Below, in pieces: positions 1 to 12,936 of a stretch of DNA of 64,000 nt (position 1 is the stretch's first letter; each line of letters begins with the position of its first letter). The DNA comes from Cunninghamia lanceolata (Eukaryota; Streptophyta; Pinopsida; Cupressales; Cupressaceae). The translations under genes and the position numbers were made by a program. The DNA lies in assembly GCA_027924645.1 (NCBI GenBank), contig BSBN01000781.1, positions 186,001 through 250,000 on the forward strand. Direction: 5' to 3'. The notes under the pieces were generated by a model. It made no database searches. It had not been told where the DNA came from and worked only from the letters and a program-made list of their open reading frames with translations.

Positions 1-1389
1 ATTGAAATCTAGATCACTAAACTAGTAAGAGGACAAGGTCTTGCTAGGTTGATGGCTGAAAGGAATCTTGAGGCTTCTCAGATATGTAGTACTAATAATG
101 TTGATATTACAAGTTCTAGCATTGAGCATACTCCATTGTATACTAACATCATATATTATCTAAAGCACATGAAATGTCCTAAGGGGTATGATGATAACAA
201 AAGGACACTTAAATTACAGGCCTCAAAATGTGTATTTATTGAGGGAGATCTCTACTAGAAGAATAGGGATGGAATTCTACTACTATGCCTAGATGAGCAT
301 CAATCAAGACATATCATGAAAGAGTTACATGAAGGCATGTGTGGAGGTCATTTTTTAGCAAAGACTACAGCCCACAAGATCCTGAGGGCTGGATACTATT
401 GGCCTAAATTTTTTAATGATTCATATCATTACACTTGGAAATGTGAAGCATGTCAGAAGTTCTCAGGAAAGTTGAAATATCAGGGAGCATTGCCCTTGAA
501 ACCCATGCAGGTGGAGGCTCCATTCTATCAGTGGGGTATTGACTTCATAGGAGAAATTGCAGAGAAGTCAAGTGGTGGACACAAATGGATTTTAGTGGCC
601 ATAGATTACTTGACAAAATGGGTGGAAGCAATCCCAACCAAACAAGCAACAAGCAGGGTGGTGATTAACTTTCTGATGGAAAATATTATATTCAGATTTG
701 GCACTCCAGTACGATTAATCACGGACAATGGAATGTGTTTCAGGTCTGATGAATTCAAAAATTTCTATAGTACATATGGCATCATTGTGTCCTATGCTGC
801 CCCTTATCATCCACAAGCAAACGGTCAGGTAGAATCCAGCAACAAAAGCCTTCTAAAAATTATAAAGAGAATGTTGGATGGAAACAAGAAAACATGGGAT
901 TCAAAATTAAGAATGGTTGTGTGGGCTAATAGGATTACTGTGAAAAGAGCAATTGGGAGATCTCCTTTTGAACTAGTATATGGAACACAAGTGAGAATGC
1001 CATTAGAAAATCTCCTACCAGTTTATAAATTTGTTCTTCAGGAAGACTCAAACACACCTGAACCAATGGAGGAAAGATTAGAACATCTTGCAGAATTTGA
1101 TGAAACAATGAGACTAGCCCAAAGGCAGAATATCAAGTTACAATCACAAGTGAAATCTCTTTTTGACAAGAAGACCAAAGGTAGGAAGTTTGAGATAAAT
1201 GATTTAGTACTGATGTGGAATGCTAGGTGCCAAGAGAAAGGAAAGTATGGGAAGTTTGAAGCTTTATGGCTAGGTCCTTTTGTTATAACTGGCAAAGGAG
1301 GTGATGATTCTTATTATTTGCAAAATATGTCTGGAGAAGGGCAGGAATTGCCTGTGCATGGGTAATATCTGAAGCCTTTCTTTTCATAA
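1..1389 (+). pseudogene. Ty3/gypsy pol fragment: RNase H tail and integrase
   Basis: This is the 3' end of a retrotransposon polyprotein that would cut and join element cDNA into host DNA. One reading frame runs throughout. The first ~85 codons match the RNase H to integrase connection of plant Tat/Athila elements. Next come the zinc-binding H2C2 module (two His near 328 and 349, a CxxC near 445) and the integrase core with its three acidic residues: Asp in GIDFIGEI (~541), Asp in ITDNG (~724) and Glu in NGQVESSN (~833). The C-terminal part ends in a GPF/VITG-like fold with no chromodomain. In-frame stops are TAG at 10-12, TAG at 256-258 and TAA at 1363-1365; the natural end is probably 1387-1389. 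The missing chromodomain and the long ORF downstream favour a Tat/Ogre-like lineage, which is inference. The upstream part lies outside the window. Confidence 0.9.
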
Positions 1390-1411
1390 TTATGCACAAA
1401 GAGAATTGAGT

Positions 1412-1531
1412 GTTGCCAGTGCATGGACAACCCTTAAAGAGTTATCAAAATACTTTTATTCCATGCACAGTAGTCTAGGGTAATCAAAAGGAGATTAGGA
1501 CATGCCAGTACATGGACAGTCCTATGAATCT

Positions 1532-1569
<38 letters not shown>

Positions 1570-1595
1570 CTTTTCCATGTACAGTAGTATAGGAT
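1412..1595. repeat. Degenerate ~90-bp tandem repeat, two copies
   Basis: Two copies, about 1412-1500 and 1501-1595, share the opening TGCCAGTxCATGGACAxxCC and the later block CCATGxACAGTAGTxTAGG. The second copy carries an AT microsatellite. It lies just after the integrase, in what should be the element's 3' non-coding spacer. Confidence 0.6.
1533..1566. repeat. (AT)n microsatellite
   Basis: An uninterrupted alternating TA/AT run lies inside the second unit of the ~90-bp tandem repeat. Confidence 0.95.
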
Positions 1596-1859
1596 CATCC
1601 CAATTTCCCATCATTATCACCTCCATCTCCCATTCTCATAAAACTGTCATCCAAAATAAATAAAACATATGGTCTACTCCCCCAAGAGATCTGAATTCTT
1701 GTTATACTCACAAAGAGTATACATCCCAGACAGAGCCACTGTTGGGACAGGAAAATTTGTAATTTTCTTGTATTCTTACTCACCCATTTCTGACCAAACC
1801 AAAAAAAAATATTTCACCCAAAATTAGAATAAACAACTGATATATCCCATGACTTTTAT

Positions 1860-2790
1860 CACAAATAATGTAAAGGGCCTCAATTTCTTAACATCGGCAA
1901 GACCTTCCTTTTGTTATACTGATCCATGCTCCATGAGAAACTAGTTGAAATGGCTATCGACATGATAATAAGGATCGGGGAGAATGTTTTGGAAGACACC
2001 AATGGAGAAAGTGGCACTGATGACCTTTCATCGGGGAGAAAATGCATGGTCACGCCGATCAGCATAAGGAAAGACTATCAGAGAATACTCTGAAAACCCT
2101 CCCGACAGTGTAAGTCAGACCGATGCAGGAGTTTAGTAGGACTCTCACCGATCATTCAGTGGAACTAGCAGGCATCAGCAAGAGATAAACATCTGAAAGA
2201 AAAATCAAGGAGGTTTTGATACTCTAAAGTCTCACCGATTGAAGAAAAGTGCTTCAGGGTAGCTTACACTGATATGTATGAAGAATAAGGACCATCGGCG
2301 AGACCATATAAATCAGAAAAAAACTTATAAGTCTAGCCGAAGCAATACTCACAATAATGTCGGTGACATGTTGTGAAGGTCTCTCTAATAAGGAGTGTAA
2401 AGGGCTATCGGGGAGATAACCATGATCGGGTGACTTGAAATAAGTTACTCCGATAACATATCTTACTCTGATAGCAATAAGGATTACACTCATTGACGAG
2501 ACTCTCCCTAATAATCATATCGGTGACACTTAGGAGATCAGGGAAGAAGGTTATTTACATAGTGATGAAGAAAGTCACGCCGATAATAACCATGCCCACT
2601 TCTACATTGGGTAGATCATGAAGATATCTAGCCGATACAAATTTACAAATGAAATATGATATTGAGGAGACAATTGAAGGGTTACAGTGAATGATCCATG
2701 AAAAAATGTTCGTGCCATAAGAAGATATTAAAATCGACCAGACATTATGAAAATCATGCCGATGAGAGAAGTTATGACGATGTGACATTT
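1860..2790. other. Non-coding spacer with clustered ATCGG/CCGAT motifs
   Basis: Between integrase and the 3' ORF there is about 1.6 kb without coding capacity. The stretch 1860-2790 holds about fifteen ATCGG or CCGAT pentamers at irregular spacing, for example near 1893, 1974, 2029, 2055, 2121, 2148, 2235, 2294, 2408, 2450, 2582, 2632 and 2759. Many sit in the wider contexts ATCGG(C/G)GAGA and CACGCCGAT, which are rough reverse complements of each other. The rest of 1596-3028 shows nothing I recognise. Confidence 0.6.
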
Positions 2791-3028
2791 CACAACAATC
2801 AAGAAAATTGAAATGCTCGAATAATTAATTGCAGACGAAGAAGAAATCCTTTGAGTAACATTTGAAATCATTGCAATTAAGTTTGACAGAATTGTTTGAC
2901 AAGAGAAAGCAAGCAGAGACTTGAAGTAGAAAATAGGGGAATTCGATCAGAGCCTCTGACAATAGGTACATACATACAAATTTCTGTGCTATAGCCTATA
3001 ATTTGAATTTTTCCGTCAAAGATTGTAA

Positions 3029-6018
3029 ATGGAGACTCTGGGGAAAGGAAAGGGCAGAAAACCCCAGGGTGATACAAGTAAACCTAAAAAATAGAAAATT
3101 GATAAAACTCCTGAAGAGAAAACAAAAGAAAGAAAACTAAACCAAGACTTGATTGATCAACTACCAGGATCAACTCCCAAAGTCTGAAGGTCTACACAAC
3201 TTAGGGCAGAAGTGGAGAAACTAGAAGATAGGTGTAAATACCTTGGGAATGTTTGGACTCCAATTATAGGCTATGAGCTTTTTAAATTCCATTTCAACAG
3301 AAGAATTAGAAATTTTCTAGTATCAAACCCATGGCATTTGAATTTGAGTAAATTAGTTGTTCCTGACGTGTTTCTAAATGTTGAACTCCTCCAACTTCTT
3401 ACTAAATAGTATAACCCAAGTCTTAAGGCTATCTGCAACCCACAAGGGGAGCCTATTATACACCTGTCAAAGAACGCCATCTGTGAAGTTTTCAACTTGG
3501 ATGATTTATGTACTGTCCCCATTGTTTATGAGGATTTGGAAAAGGAGTACTAGAGAATGGATACTACATACAATGGGTGGAGACTGCCTATTCACAGGCC
3601 TAGGGCAGAGGGAGAAATGGTGCCCCTCACTGAAAATGATGGCCCTCCATTTCATGTATCATTATTTGAACCCTACATACAATATACTTACTACTCTGTG
3701 GGCCAGGTCCTAGGATTAGAGGTCCTTGACTTCATGACAATTCCTCTGATGGTCATAGCTGCAGACATCCAATGCCATAATGCCAGGCAGTTTGATTATG
3801 CTACCTATATTTTTAATAGGATTGACTCTAGTCTGACTGCCATAAAGAAAAATGCCCCATTAGTTTCCTTTGAACATTATTCACTTCTCATGCACATGGT
3901 GCTCTATTATGGTCAGGAAGTGGGGTTATGGCCAACTGAATTCAAAGTTTTTCCAATAGACCAGAGGGGGAAAAATCCACCCCTGCAGATGTGGACCAGA
4001 ATATGGGATAGTAGATATGCCCATTCTAGCTATGTGCAATTCAAGGAATATTGTGTCAAAGTGTTATATAGATATTTCAGTCATCCCTATGAGTATTCAA
4101 TCTCAAATGAAATAAAGAGGTTTCTTAGACCAAAAGATTTGGTGGCCCTCTTATTGTTACTCACAACTGGGGAGATTGGTACTGTTTTGAGGATGCTACT
4201 ATGGTTAGAGTTTATGGTTTTGAGGATACTCCTTTTATCCTGCCTAAGACTATCCCTGACAGAATTGCCTATCTAGAAATAGTTAGGCAAATGCATTGTT
4301 CAAATGTGATGCATCTAAGCTCCCATGACAAACAGTCTTTTATGCCTAGTACTTTGTGTTTTGGGGATTTCACTGTGTTATCCAAGGAGGGTTATAATGT
4401 CATCATGGATAAGATAATGCACTACAATATGAGGTGTGCTGAGGCAAGGAAAGGGTTTGATCCTGAAGGTTTTATTGACCTTGCTCGGAGGAAACAAAAC
4501 CTCAGTGGGTACATACATATCCCCTATCCACACGATGATGTCATTAGAAATTTGGAAGAGGCCGAGGTTGAATTGGTGGTTGAACAATATAACAGGGACT
4601 TGGATGAGAAAAGGAAACAGTTGGCAGAGATTGAGGTGTTATCTTCTGGTGATGAAGAGCCTGCAGGGCAAGAGGAACCATAGCAATAGACAATAAAAAT
4701 GTCCAAAAGAAAGATGCAACAATATCAGTCTCCTGTCATAACACATGATGAGGAGGGGTCTGCTGATGAAGACCCAAGACAAATGGCATATGATTCTTTT
4801 ATTTTTGATGATCAGTTTATTCATTCTAAAGAATTCAAGTCATTTTTATATAAATGCAAGGGGAAAGAAATCAGAGAGTCAGTTGATGATGTCTCTGCCA
4901 ACAATGAGAGACAATTACTTGATATGTTGAAAGCAATAGTGGATAATGAATTGCAAGATATGACCCCTAGTAAGGGTAGACAGCTGCTCAAAGAAGCAGG
5001 GGTGATGATTTTTCCTAGCCTAGATTTGAATTCTGCTCTAATATTTGATAGTTTTCTGCATAATACAAATGATAAATACAAGCTCACTGCATAAGGTGTC
5101 ACTGAAGTATATATGGGCACCAAATATAATAATGATGAAAATTCATTAATGATATGGGCCCTGTATCCTCCCCATAAAAAGATAGCCATTATAGACACTG
5201 AGAAAACTTTTGGCCATGTCATGACCTTGAAAGCAGGGGAGACTGACCCCTTGATCACCCCAGACATTGGAATTAATGTTGCAAAATTGAATAAGGCACA
5301 TGCCTAGATGTTAATCAAAGAAAGGGATGCATACAAGCTGAGCTATGAGAGATTGACCAAAGAAAATGATTATTTGAAAGATACTGTCAAGAGCACCTTC
5401 CGAGAATCAGTAAAGAGACTAACTCAGGGTGAAAGCTCACAGAGTGTCCAATCACTATCCATAGATCAAGTAGCTCAAATCTAGATGGATACACTTGTCA
5501 CAGTACTCCAGAATAGGCATACCAACATGATGCATTTGCTAAACCAATTTTGGGATAATTATTCTCAAAATTATAAAGTGATCCAAGAGCATGAGAGGCT
5601 TGATAGAAGGTTGCAGGAGAAACTCAGTGAAACACGGGGTAAAGATACTTCTGACATTCCAGATACCTCCAGTGAACAAGATTTGGTTGAGCGGCATCAA
5701 AAGTATTATGACCAACTTAAGACTGATGCCAAAGAATGTGTTGAAGCCTCAAAAGCGGGAGTGCCCACGTTATTCAAGAGTGATAAAGAATTAAAGAGCA
5801 AGGAAGAATGGAGCAGAGATTGTCAAGTAATATTACATGAAGCTTTAGCAGCTCTTAAGGACAAAGACTCTGCATCCGTGGAAGCCTGCAAGCATTTGGA
5901 GAGGATGGTTATGATGGATGTGTTCACAAGGAATGCCATTGAATTTACTGATTCACATCGCAGCCAGGAGTACTCAGACCACATTACTCAGTTGTACTTG
6001 TGGTTAAATAGAGCATAA
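3029..6018 (+). pseudogene. 3' ORF of Tat-like element, copy A (decayed)
   Basis: A long ORF of unknown function follows pol and precedes the presumed 3' LTR. From the ATG at 3029 one frame continues to about 4150, shifts by one base, and continues to a TAA at 6016-6018: about 995 codons. In-frame stops are TAG 3092, TGA 3185, TAG 3407, TAG 3551, TAG 4681, TAG 4687, TAA 5092, TAG 5305 and TAG 5482. The N-terminal ~480 residues include a stretch like GEPIIHLSKNAICEVFNL and a block around HNWGDWY and FRVYGF-like residues near 4160-4215. An acidic linker follows at ~4640-4780, then a helical, coiled-coil-like C-terminus (5300-6000). It aligns over its whole length with copy B on the other strand (10414-12931 and 27671-28640), so the two belong to one family. 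The N-terminal pattern recalls plant 'putative transposon protein' or plant mobile domain folds, but only weakly. I do not know its function. Confidence 0.75.
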
Positions 6019-7083
6019 GCATGGTTATTTTATTGTTGATATGTTTATTAATTCCCAAAAGACTTCTTTGAAGAGTTATGTCTCTTCATAAGTATCCTAT
6101 ATAAGGTGGACATATGATGCTGAATTATCATCAACAATAGAATATAATACATAAAATTTACATTGTTTCTTAAAGACCATGTTGCAAGTATCTTATTGAA
6201 GAAGTAAATTGAAGTTCTTTGATTCTGTGGTTTTTATTCTGGCATCAATTGTTTGTTGAAATTACTCAATTGTATGGTTGTCTATATTTTAGTATTTCCT
6301 TGTTATTCAAATTAATATATCAAGTATATAGTTAATTTGTCAATACACATTTGTTGTATCTGTGTGATTGAGTTAATTGGTTTCCATAGAGGAATTAAAA
6401 TCCTTCTGATCAATCACAGTAACCTGGAAGTGTTAGTTTGGATTACTAAGAAGAATCATACAATTAGGATTGCCATTCTGTCTCCAAGTTGATATTATCT
6501 GTTATCTTGCATATTTCATTTAATTGGTTCCTTCAAGAAAGGATTAAATTACCTTTTGGTGAATAACAAGAAATCTAATTGTATTAGTTGGATTATTAAG
6601 AAGAGTTTGTCAGTCATCTCCCTACACGTTTATACAAGTTATAAACTAAAATATTGTGCCAAATAGTTAGAATTACTGCCCACTATAAGCCATTAGTCTT
6701 AGTCTTTCATTTGACTCTTTTTACCCAACAAGGCACTAGTCTTATTTCAATTCATCATTTAAATCCTTTTATTTGTACAATCACCTTGATATTGCTTATA
6801 CAATTTATACCAACCATTCATTAGATATTAGAATTAGTTAGCAAGCTTTCATCCATTCTACACCATTTGCCACTATAGATAGATCTATTTACTTAGTCAA
6901 AAATTTACTTACCCTCAACCTACTTTAATTTTCATGGTTCACCCACCTAGGTTTAGTAGGACCTAAAGCGCAGGGAGTCATCAAACCCTAAAGGTTGATT
7001 CCATCGCGTTAGTTCAAAAATGTTGTAAATCTAAGCATAGAGCCTGGCATTCTCTTAGGATTAGCTACCTGCATTTTTGAGAC
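6019..7083. other. Gene-free stretch, probably LTR remnant of the + strand Tat-like element
   Basis: No coding region is seen. The stretch follows the 3' ORF, where a polypurine tract and 3' LTR are expected. It has a TATA-like box near 6100 and a degenerate duplication (about 6370-6460 and 6520-6612) that shares AATTGGTTxC and TTGGATTAxTAAGAAGA. I could not find convincing TG...CA ends. At 7083 it abuts an oppositely oriented gag. Confidence 0.4.
6098..6104 (+). promoter_or_regulatory. TATA-like box in presumed LTR
   Basis: TATATAA followed by GG lies ~80 bp after the 3' ORF stop, at a position compatible with an LTR promoter. There is no other support. Confidence 0.3.
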
Positions 7084-8880
7084 CTAACACACTTCTTTCC
7101 TTAAAGGGTCAGGGGTATGCCTAGGCCCACCTCCTCTATCGTTAGGAGGGACTGGTTTCCCATCTCGCCAATTTGTATTATAAGGTTGGTTTGCTATCTT
7201 GGGCATCTTCTCTTGTCTGTTGAAAGGAGGCCTTTCATTGGAAATTATTTTATCATTTCTCACCAAGGAACTCTTCAACTCCTTAACTTCCTTACACAAT
7301 TTATCATATTTGGTGGTAATAGGAACTCTATTGCTCTGTCCTCTTTCTTGTGGGATAATTCTTGCATCACTTCTCTTAGAGATCTTTCTAGATGCTTTTC
7401 TATTATTTTCAATATGTAAATCTGCTTTGAAAGCATCCCTGAGAGTTTGTGGTTCTCTATTTCTCAATTCATACTCCATCTTGGGATCATAAGCATTTTG
7501 GCACACTACCAGACACATGGCCTCATTTGGCCGTAAATGAGGGAGGATTTTGTTACTTACTTTGAAGAACCTTGCATTGAAATCATGGACAGTTTCATTT
7601 ATCCCCTTTTGAATGCTTGTGAATTCAGTAACAACAAATCATGGATCATTGTTATCCCCATATTGCTCCTTGAAAACTCTTTTAAAACCTAGCTAAGAGT
7701 CAATGCTAAATTCTGGCAAGCTCTTATACCATTCCCTTGCATCTTTTGTCAAGGATTGTATAAACAATTTAATGGCTACATCTTCACATTCCACCTCAAA
7801 ATCATCCAGCACATTAGTGAATGCCTTCAAGTGATCTTCACCAGTTATTACATTGTTTCCAACAAATCTCGGGATAGCATTCTTTATTGTGTTTTCAATA
7901 GGATTTGGATACCCTGGTATACCAGAGAAATTAATCTGCATATACTGGGCTGACTGCATCGGTCTTCTAGTAAAAGGGTTTACAAATGGGCCACCCTTGT
8001 CATTTCCTAGGTTAGTTGGAGGACTTGGAGGGGTCAACAGATTAAGTGGCAGAGGCATGTATATGTTTTGAGGATTTGGAAGGGGATTTATTCTAGGTGC
8101 TACAGGGGGTCTCTGGCAAAGGTCTTGCCCCATGATCTTGGCATGTGAGTTTTGAGGAGCCTGAAAATAGTTACTAGATATAGAGAATGGGTTGTCACCC
8201 TCCTGGAGTTGAATCAGAGGCTTAGGTTGGGTAGTGGACTTTGGGCCACTCTGAGGTAACCTATTTACTATAGATGCATCAAGTAAACCATTGTCATCAG
8301 AAAAACCCCGCCTATTCATATTTTGTAATATGAACAACAGGTCCTCTTTTTTTTTTAGTGTTTCCATCTAGGCCAGTCTCCTGGTTAACTCCTTAACCTC
8401 ATTTTCTAAGTCCTCATTAGTCTAGTTTGAGCCAGAGGCTTGGTTCATGTCAAGACCACTATTGGTATTGATGGATTTAACCTTTCCTACTTTTGGAGAG
8501 GGCAACTTTATACAAGGGATAGTTATTTTAGGATCAATGGGATTTGGTGTAAGATTGGTTTGAGATTCTCTCATGGGGGTACCTTTATCACTCCATGGAA
8601 TCAGATGCAACTTCACATAATAAATCTCATCTCCCTCGGAGTCTACCAGGCCCTCTAAAACATTCTTAGTGGCATATATAGTGCTATGCTCTCCCCCTTC
8701 TTCTATGCTTTGTGAATTATCAATGCTTCCACCCAAAAGGAGTTCATTAAATGCCATGAGATCACAAACAGGGGAAGAAACGTACTCACCTAGATACTTA
8801 GTTCTCCACTTTTGAGTAACTGGTTCGTGTATCAGAGGCTTACCAGGATGCCCCTGTTGTTGTGATCTTCTTCCATTCAT
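7084..8880 (-). pseudogene. Ty3/gypsy gag of second Tat-like element (decayed)
   Basis: This is a capsid-precursor remnant. From the ATG at 8878-8880 one frame runs about 600 codons with stops at 8422-8424 (TAG), 8368-8370 (TAG), 7693-7695 (TAG), 7639-7641 (TGA) and 7084-7086 (TAG). The retrotransposon gag domain lies at ~7900-7500 and is recognised by A-REWY-x-LP, then the SxxxF-x(3)F pattern and the HDFNARFFK-like helix. A proline-rich segment lies at ~8300-8000, and a basic RNA-binding-like tail with Arg/Pro-rich sequence at ~7250-7090. No CCHC knuckle is visible. The gag starts ~290 bp from the primer-binding site at 9169-9188, as expected for a 5' leader. Pol is absent: the frame stops at 7084, where the sequence meets the opposite-strand element. 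Confidence 0.85.
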
Positions 8881-9168
8881 CTTTCTTATGTGGATCTCAA
8901 AAATTTTAGCAAACTTTTAATCATGTTATAAATGTCAAAGCTAAAAGTTAGTCCAGTAAATAACTTTATATTTCTCACTCAAATACCACTAAATAACAAA
9001 TAGACACAAGTCTTCCTCAAGATCAATTTTCCTTAGTCCTATAGATAAGGAAAACTTTGTCAGAGTTGCCACCCTTTTCTAGGGAAAAATAATAAGAACA
9101 AATTTTATGCAAACTCTAAAAAACCCATGACATTCTACTGCACTAGTACTTGGAACTCTCGTAAAGAA

Positions 9169-9188
9169 GTCCCCACTAGAGTCGCCAA
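9169..9188 (-). promoter_or_regulatory. Primer-binding site next to LTR
   Basis: On the - strand the LTR terminus CAACCAACA is followed by GAT and TGGCGACTCTAGTGGGGAC. This is the type of primer-binding site I recall for Tat/Ogre-lineage gypsy elements (tRNA-Arg). It differs from the initiator-Met type used by the other elements in the window. It primes minus-strand DNA synthesis. Confidence 0.65.
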
Positions 9189-9190
9189 TC

Positions 9191-10413
9191 TGTTGGTTGT
9201 TTTAAATTCCCAACCACATCTCAAGGAGAAAACACATAGGTCTATAGGATAGCCATTCTCTAATAACTGACAAGCCTTGAGGGATTCGCCAATGAATAGG
9301 AAATATGGGTATTCAATCCCTCTCTCCTCTGCACTTTAGGCTCTATGAGACCAAGGAGGGTGTTCCTACTTCTTTTGGATAACAGTGTTCTATTCAAATG
9401 GGTAGGGCTCATGAAATGTTTGTTTAACAACACTGTTCCAATGACAGATATGTTCCTATAAGACTGCTTAAAGAACGTCTGATAAAGTGAAAAGATGGGC
9501 TAGTTTCTTAAGTATTTATTCTGTTTCTTTGCAGAGGAACATGTAAAACAAATGAACTCAAGCACAAATACTAAAAATTAAAACCATTCTTCAAGTGAAA
9601 TGATCAGGGAGGTTTAAATGAAGACAATAACTATCAAAAGATTAGTGCCTAAGTCTAGGGTCACAGAGTCAAAAAATGAATACAAATGAACTCAGTATCA
9701 AGGGTGCATATATAACTCTATTTAGAATAATGTAATGATGCATTATCTCACCACATATTGAAATCAGATCAAACTATTCATTCTTACTTATCCCTGCATA
9801 TATCTGTTATATTTAATATCTTCCTCAAAGAATTTAAATCTACTCTTTGAGTAAAAGCCTTTTGGAATGGATATTCTTACACATGAAAGACTGTGAAGGT
9901 GAATAATATTGATAATTATCAATCCATTCAAAAATATAACAAAAGATGCAACTGTAGGAGACAATACGGTTTGAACCTCAATAATATATTAAAAAATGTT
10001 GAGTTTAACACCACTTTATACCAATGATTGCAAATACAAGCGATTTTATCCTTTGAAAACACACTTAGAATGTAAAATCTTAACCAATATGATAATGTAC
10101 TATGCTTATAGAAAATTTCTCCAAGATGCCCGTAACTAGATCCTGAATTCCCTTTTATAGAAAACATGGGAGCAAAACAAGCTTCAGATCTAGAAACAGA
10201 TGTCATCCTTCCATTAGAGAAAATTATGCATTCAGTTCAGAAACAAAGGTAACTGATTGTACGTAGATAAACCTCACAAGAACAAAAGTTGTTACAAAAA
10301 TATCCCCAAGATAAGTTATACTTGGAAAGTCTGCCTTTGGAAGAAAGTGTAATAGACTATGCTGACCTCTTGCTTTTCACCTCCATTTTGGGAGTAAGAA
10401 GATTCCACCGTCA
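9191..10413 (-). repeat. LTR of second Tat-like element (far end unresolved)
   Basis: On the - strand the LTR ends in CAACCAACA at 9191, directly before the primer-binding site. Its start must lie before the 3' ORF (copy B) stop at 10414; I could not fix the TG start. A TATA-like box lies near 10155. The LTR therefore sits between the 3' ORF of one unit (to the right) and the gag of another (to the left). That is an internal-LTR-internal order rather than a simple single element. Confidence 0.5.
10153..10159 (-). promoter_or_regulatory. TATA box in LTR
   Basis: CTATAAAAGG on the - strand lies in the LTR about 960 bp from the primer-binding-site end. It is a plausible RNA polymerase II promoter for the element. 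Confidence 0.4.
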
Positions 10414-12931
10414 CTATTCTAAAATATTAGGCAACTCATTATATTTTTTATTCCAATCTTGATATTGTTCCTTGGTGGGCCACTGGAAACTGATGAGATT
10501 ATCCACACAAGACAGATATTTATTTTTGTATTTGGCCAAAATTGATTTAGCTTCCCTTGTAAAATCAGTAGCTAGTCGACAAGAATCCCATAGTTTGTTG
10601 ATGCTAGTTCTGAACAAGGAAATATCTATCTTGTTATCCTGACAAATGAAGAAAGAGATGATAGGAACAATATTGTGAAATTGGAGAATCCATGATTGGG
10701 AAGGTTTGATGTCACCATTTTCAATTTTTATAGTAGGAATTATTCCAACCTTATCATTATCAAAACCTTGAACCAATTTCAGTGCCTTTTCTTCAAGACA
10801 ATTTATAAATGATTGAGATTCTCCTGCTTCTTTGGCTACCATATAAACTTTCTTAACATTCATGGGAGCATTAGGATCATGGTTAGCTCCCTTATAGATA
10901 CCTACCAAAGAAACAATCCTAGAGATCCATTTATCAAACAGAGGCACCGTTTGCTCCTTATCTTCTACAATCTTCTTAATAACTTGTGATAAATCACAGT
11001 AACATTTGTGGATTCCATCTGCCTAGCTTGATATTTTGTCCATTAACAATCTTAAAATATCTGAGACAATAGACCAATTATCTTGTTGCCTATCAAATGC
11101 ATTTGTAAGGATATATTAAAATGAATCAATTTGTTGCCTTAACTCCTCATTTTCCTTTTTAAGAATAGACTTGGATGAAGAAGAAGGAAGATCAGAGAAA
11201 ATGAAATTAGGATCCCTGACCACCAAAGCTACCTATGATGAGGAGGATGTTGAGGTCTGTTGTTGCCACTGTATTTCTATCTCCTTTAATTTGTTGTATT
11301 CTGGCAACATGCCCATAGACTCCTTTAACACATCATCATATTTCTTTTAGAGAGTACTGTTAGCTACTTTACTAAACTTTGCAACCTCTACTACTAGATT
11401 AGATGCTTCTTCAACAGGGGTCTTAGAGACTCTCTTTATTATCAAGCCACCTTTAAAATCCCTATCAGGCTCAGTGACTAAAGGCTTATTAGTATTAGGA
11501 GCCAAAGCCCATATGGCTAAGGTTTCCCACCTTGGGTTAAATTTAGCACCTGTCAGTGCAGCCCCAACCTCTTCTTCTATAGAAAAAATCTATTTATCTT
11601 TCCTTCTTGCATTGTCTAGAACAATAGCAGAAGCTATATCCCATTTAGGAAGTAATAAGACTCCACTATCTCTAATCATTTGTCTACCTTGATCTGGAGA
11701 AATGTCCTTGACCGCCTCCTTCATTTGTGTAAGTATCCTGATGGATACCTGGTCTAATGTTTCTTGAGGAGAATGAGCCATTTCTTCCTTTAATCTTTTT
11801 TCATACTCATTCCTTCTGCTTCTCCACAAGAAATTAAGAAATTCCTTAGTGTTGACAAAATCATCATCACTAATAAAATTCCTGGATGCTATAGCTCTGA
11901 TATCATCTGAAACATCATTGCCCTTCATGGCAATATCAAAAATTCTATTCAAAGGTAACTCCTCAGGCACATCTCGACTGGGGGATGGCATCTCATGCTG
12001 TACCTCTTCCTCAATTATTTCCATTACTTCTTCATCATCAGGATAATCTACCAAAGGACTTTCTTCAATTCTCCTTGTTTTTGGAGAAGGCTCTTTAGAA
12101 GGAGGATCACATTCAATTACTAGTCTAGAAGGGGAAGAAGGTTGTGGAGGTGGTGACAAAGCTAGAGTTTATTGGGTTGCTGGAAGGACATGTGAAGTTT
12201 GTCCCTTGACATCTTCATTCTTGGCTCTTCTTTTAAAGGTATATTTTATCAAATTTCTAGCAGGGGGTTGATATGAAGGCCTTTCTTCCACTTGAACATG
12301 AGCAGATTCATTGTCTTGTATATCTATCAATTCATCAATATGAGATAGAATTTTCTTTATCTTGAGGATGGGGTCAATAATCTCTGAGAATAGTCCCATG
12401 TAAGAGAGATTCCTCTGCTTTATCTTATCTTCATATTTGACATATACTATCCACTTCTTCCTTTTTATCATCACCTCTTTGTCATTTGGAGAATTCCTGA
12501 TAATATCCTCAGTAAAGAAAACATAATGGGGCATGTAAGACCTATTAATACTATTCCTGATGTCGATGAATCCTTCGGGATCAGAGAATCTAGCCTTTTC
12601 CTGTCTCATCTTTAAAGGCAACAACTTTGTATTTAACTTGACAAATCCATCTTTATTCATTTTGAAGTCAGAGAAGACCATTAAGAAAGGAAAGAAATAT
12701 CCCTTCTTTTATCCTGCCAAGTGAACCCTTTCTGTTTCAGTTAATTGCCAAATTATTTCCAAGAAACCAACTCTCAATGGCACATACTTAGGTAAAATAT
12801 GGGGACCAACAGGAGTGCCATAAACTCTAAAAATTGTGCCTTCTTCATGGGGAATAAAATCACCCCAATTGTGCTTGATATCTAAAGGAGGGACCCTCAC
12901 TGTAGGTTTGAGGAAGTTCAACAATGGTTCT
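10414..12931 (-). pseudogene. 3' ORF copy B, C-terminal part
   Basis: This is the downstream two thirds of a decayed ORF homologous to copy A (3029-6018). One frame holds from 12931 to the stop at 10414-10416, with stops at 12709, 12169 and 11590 and at several more positions between 11590 and 10950. Matching landmarks with copy A are HNWGD near 12860, an RVYGxP..ILPK block near 12790, DPEGFIDI near 12580, the acidic linker near 12080, the FVNTKEFLNFL block near 11850 and an IWALAPN-like block near 11510. The C-terminal 350 residues are helical and coiled-coil-like. The N-terminal third lies at 27671-28640, on the other side of the inserted chromovirus E2. The stop is followed on the - strand by an LTR. 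Function unknown. Confidence 0.8.
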
Positions 12932-12936
12932 AGAAT
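12932..12936. repeat. Target-site duplication of E2, left
   Basis: AGAAT before the 5' LTR pairs with GGAAT at 27671-27675 after the 3' LTR, with one mismatch. With one copy removed, the copy B reading frame continues without a break, which confirms the insertion site. Confidence 0.7.
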
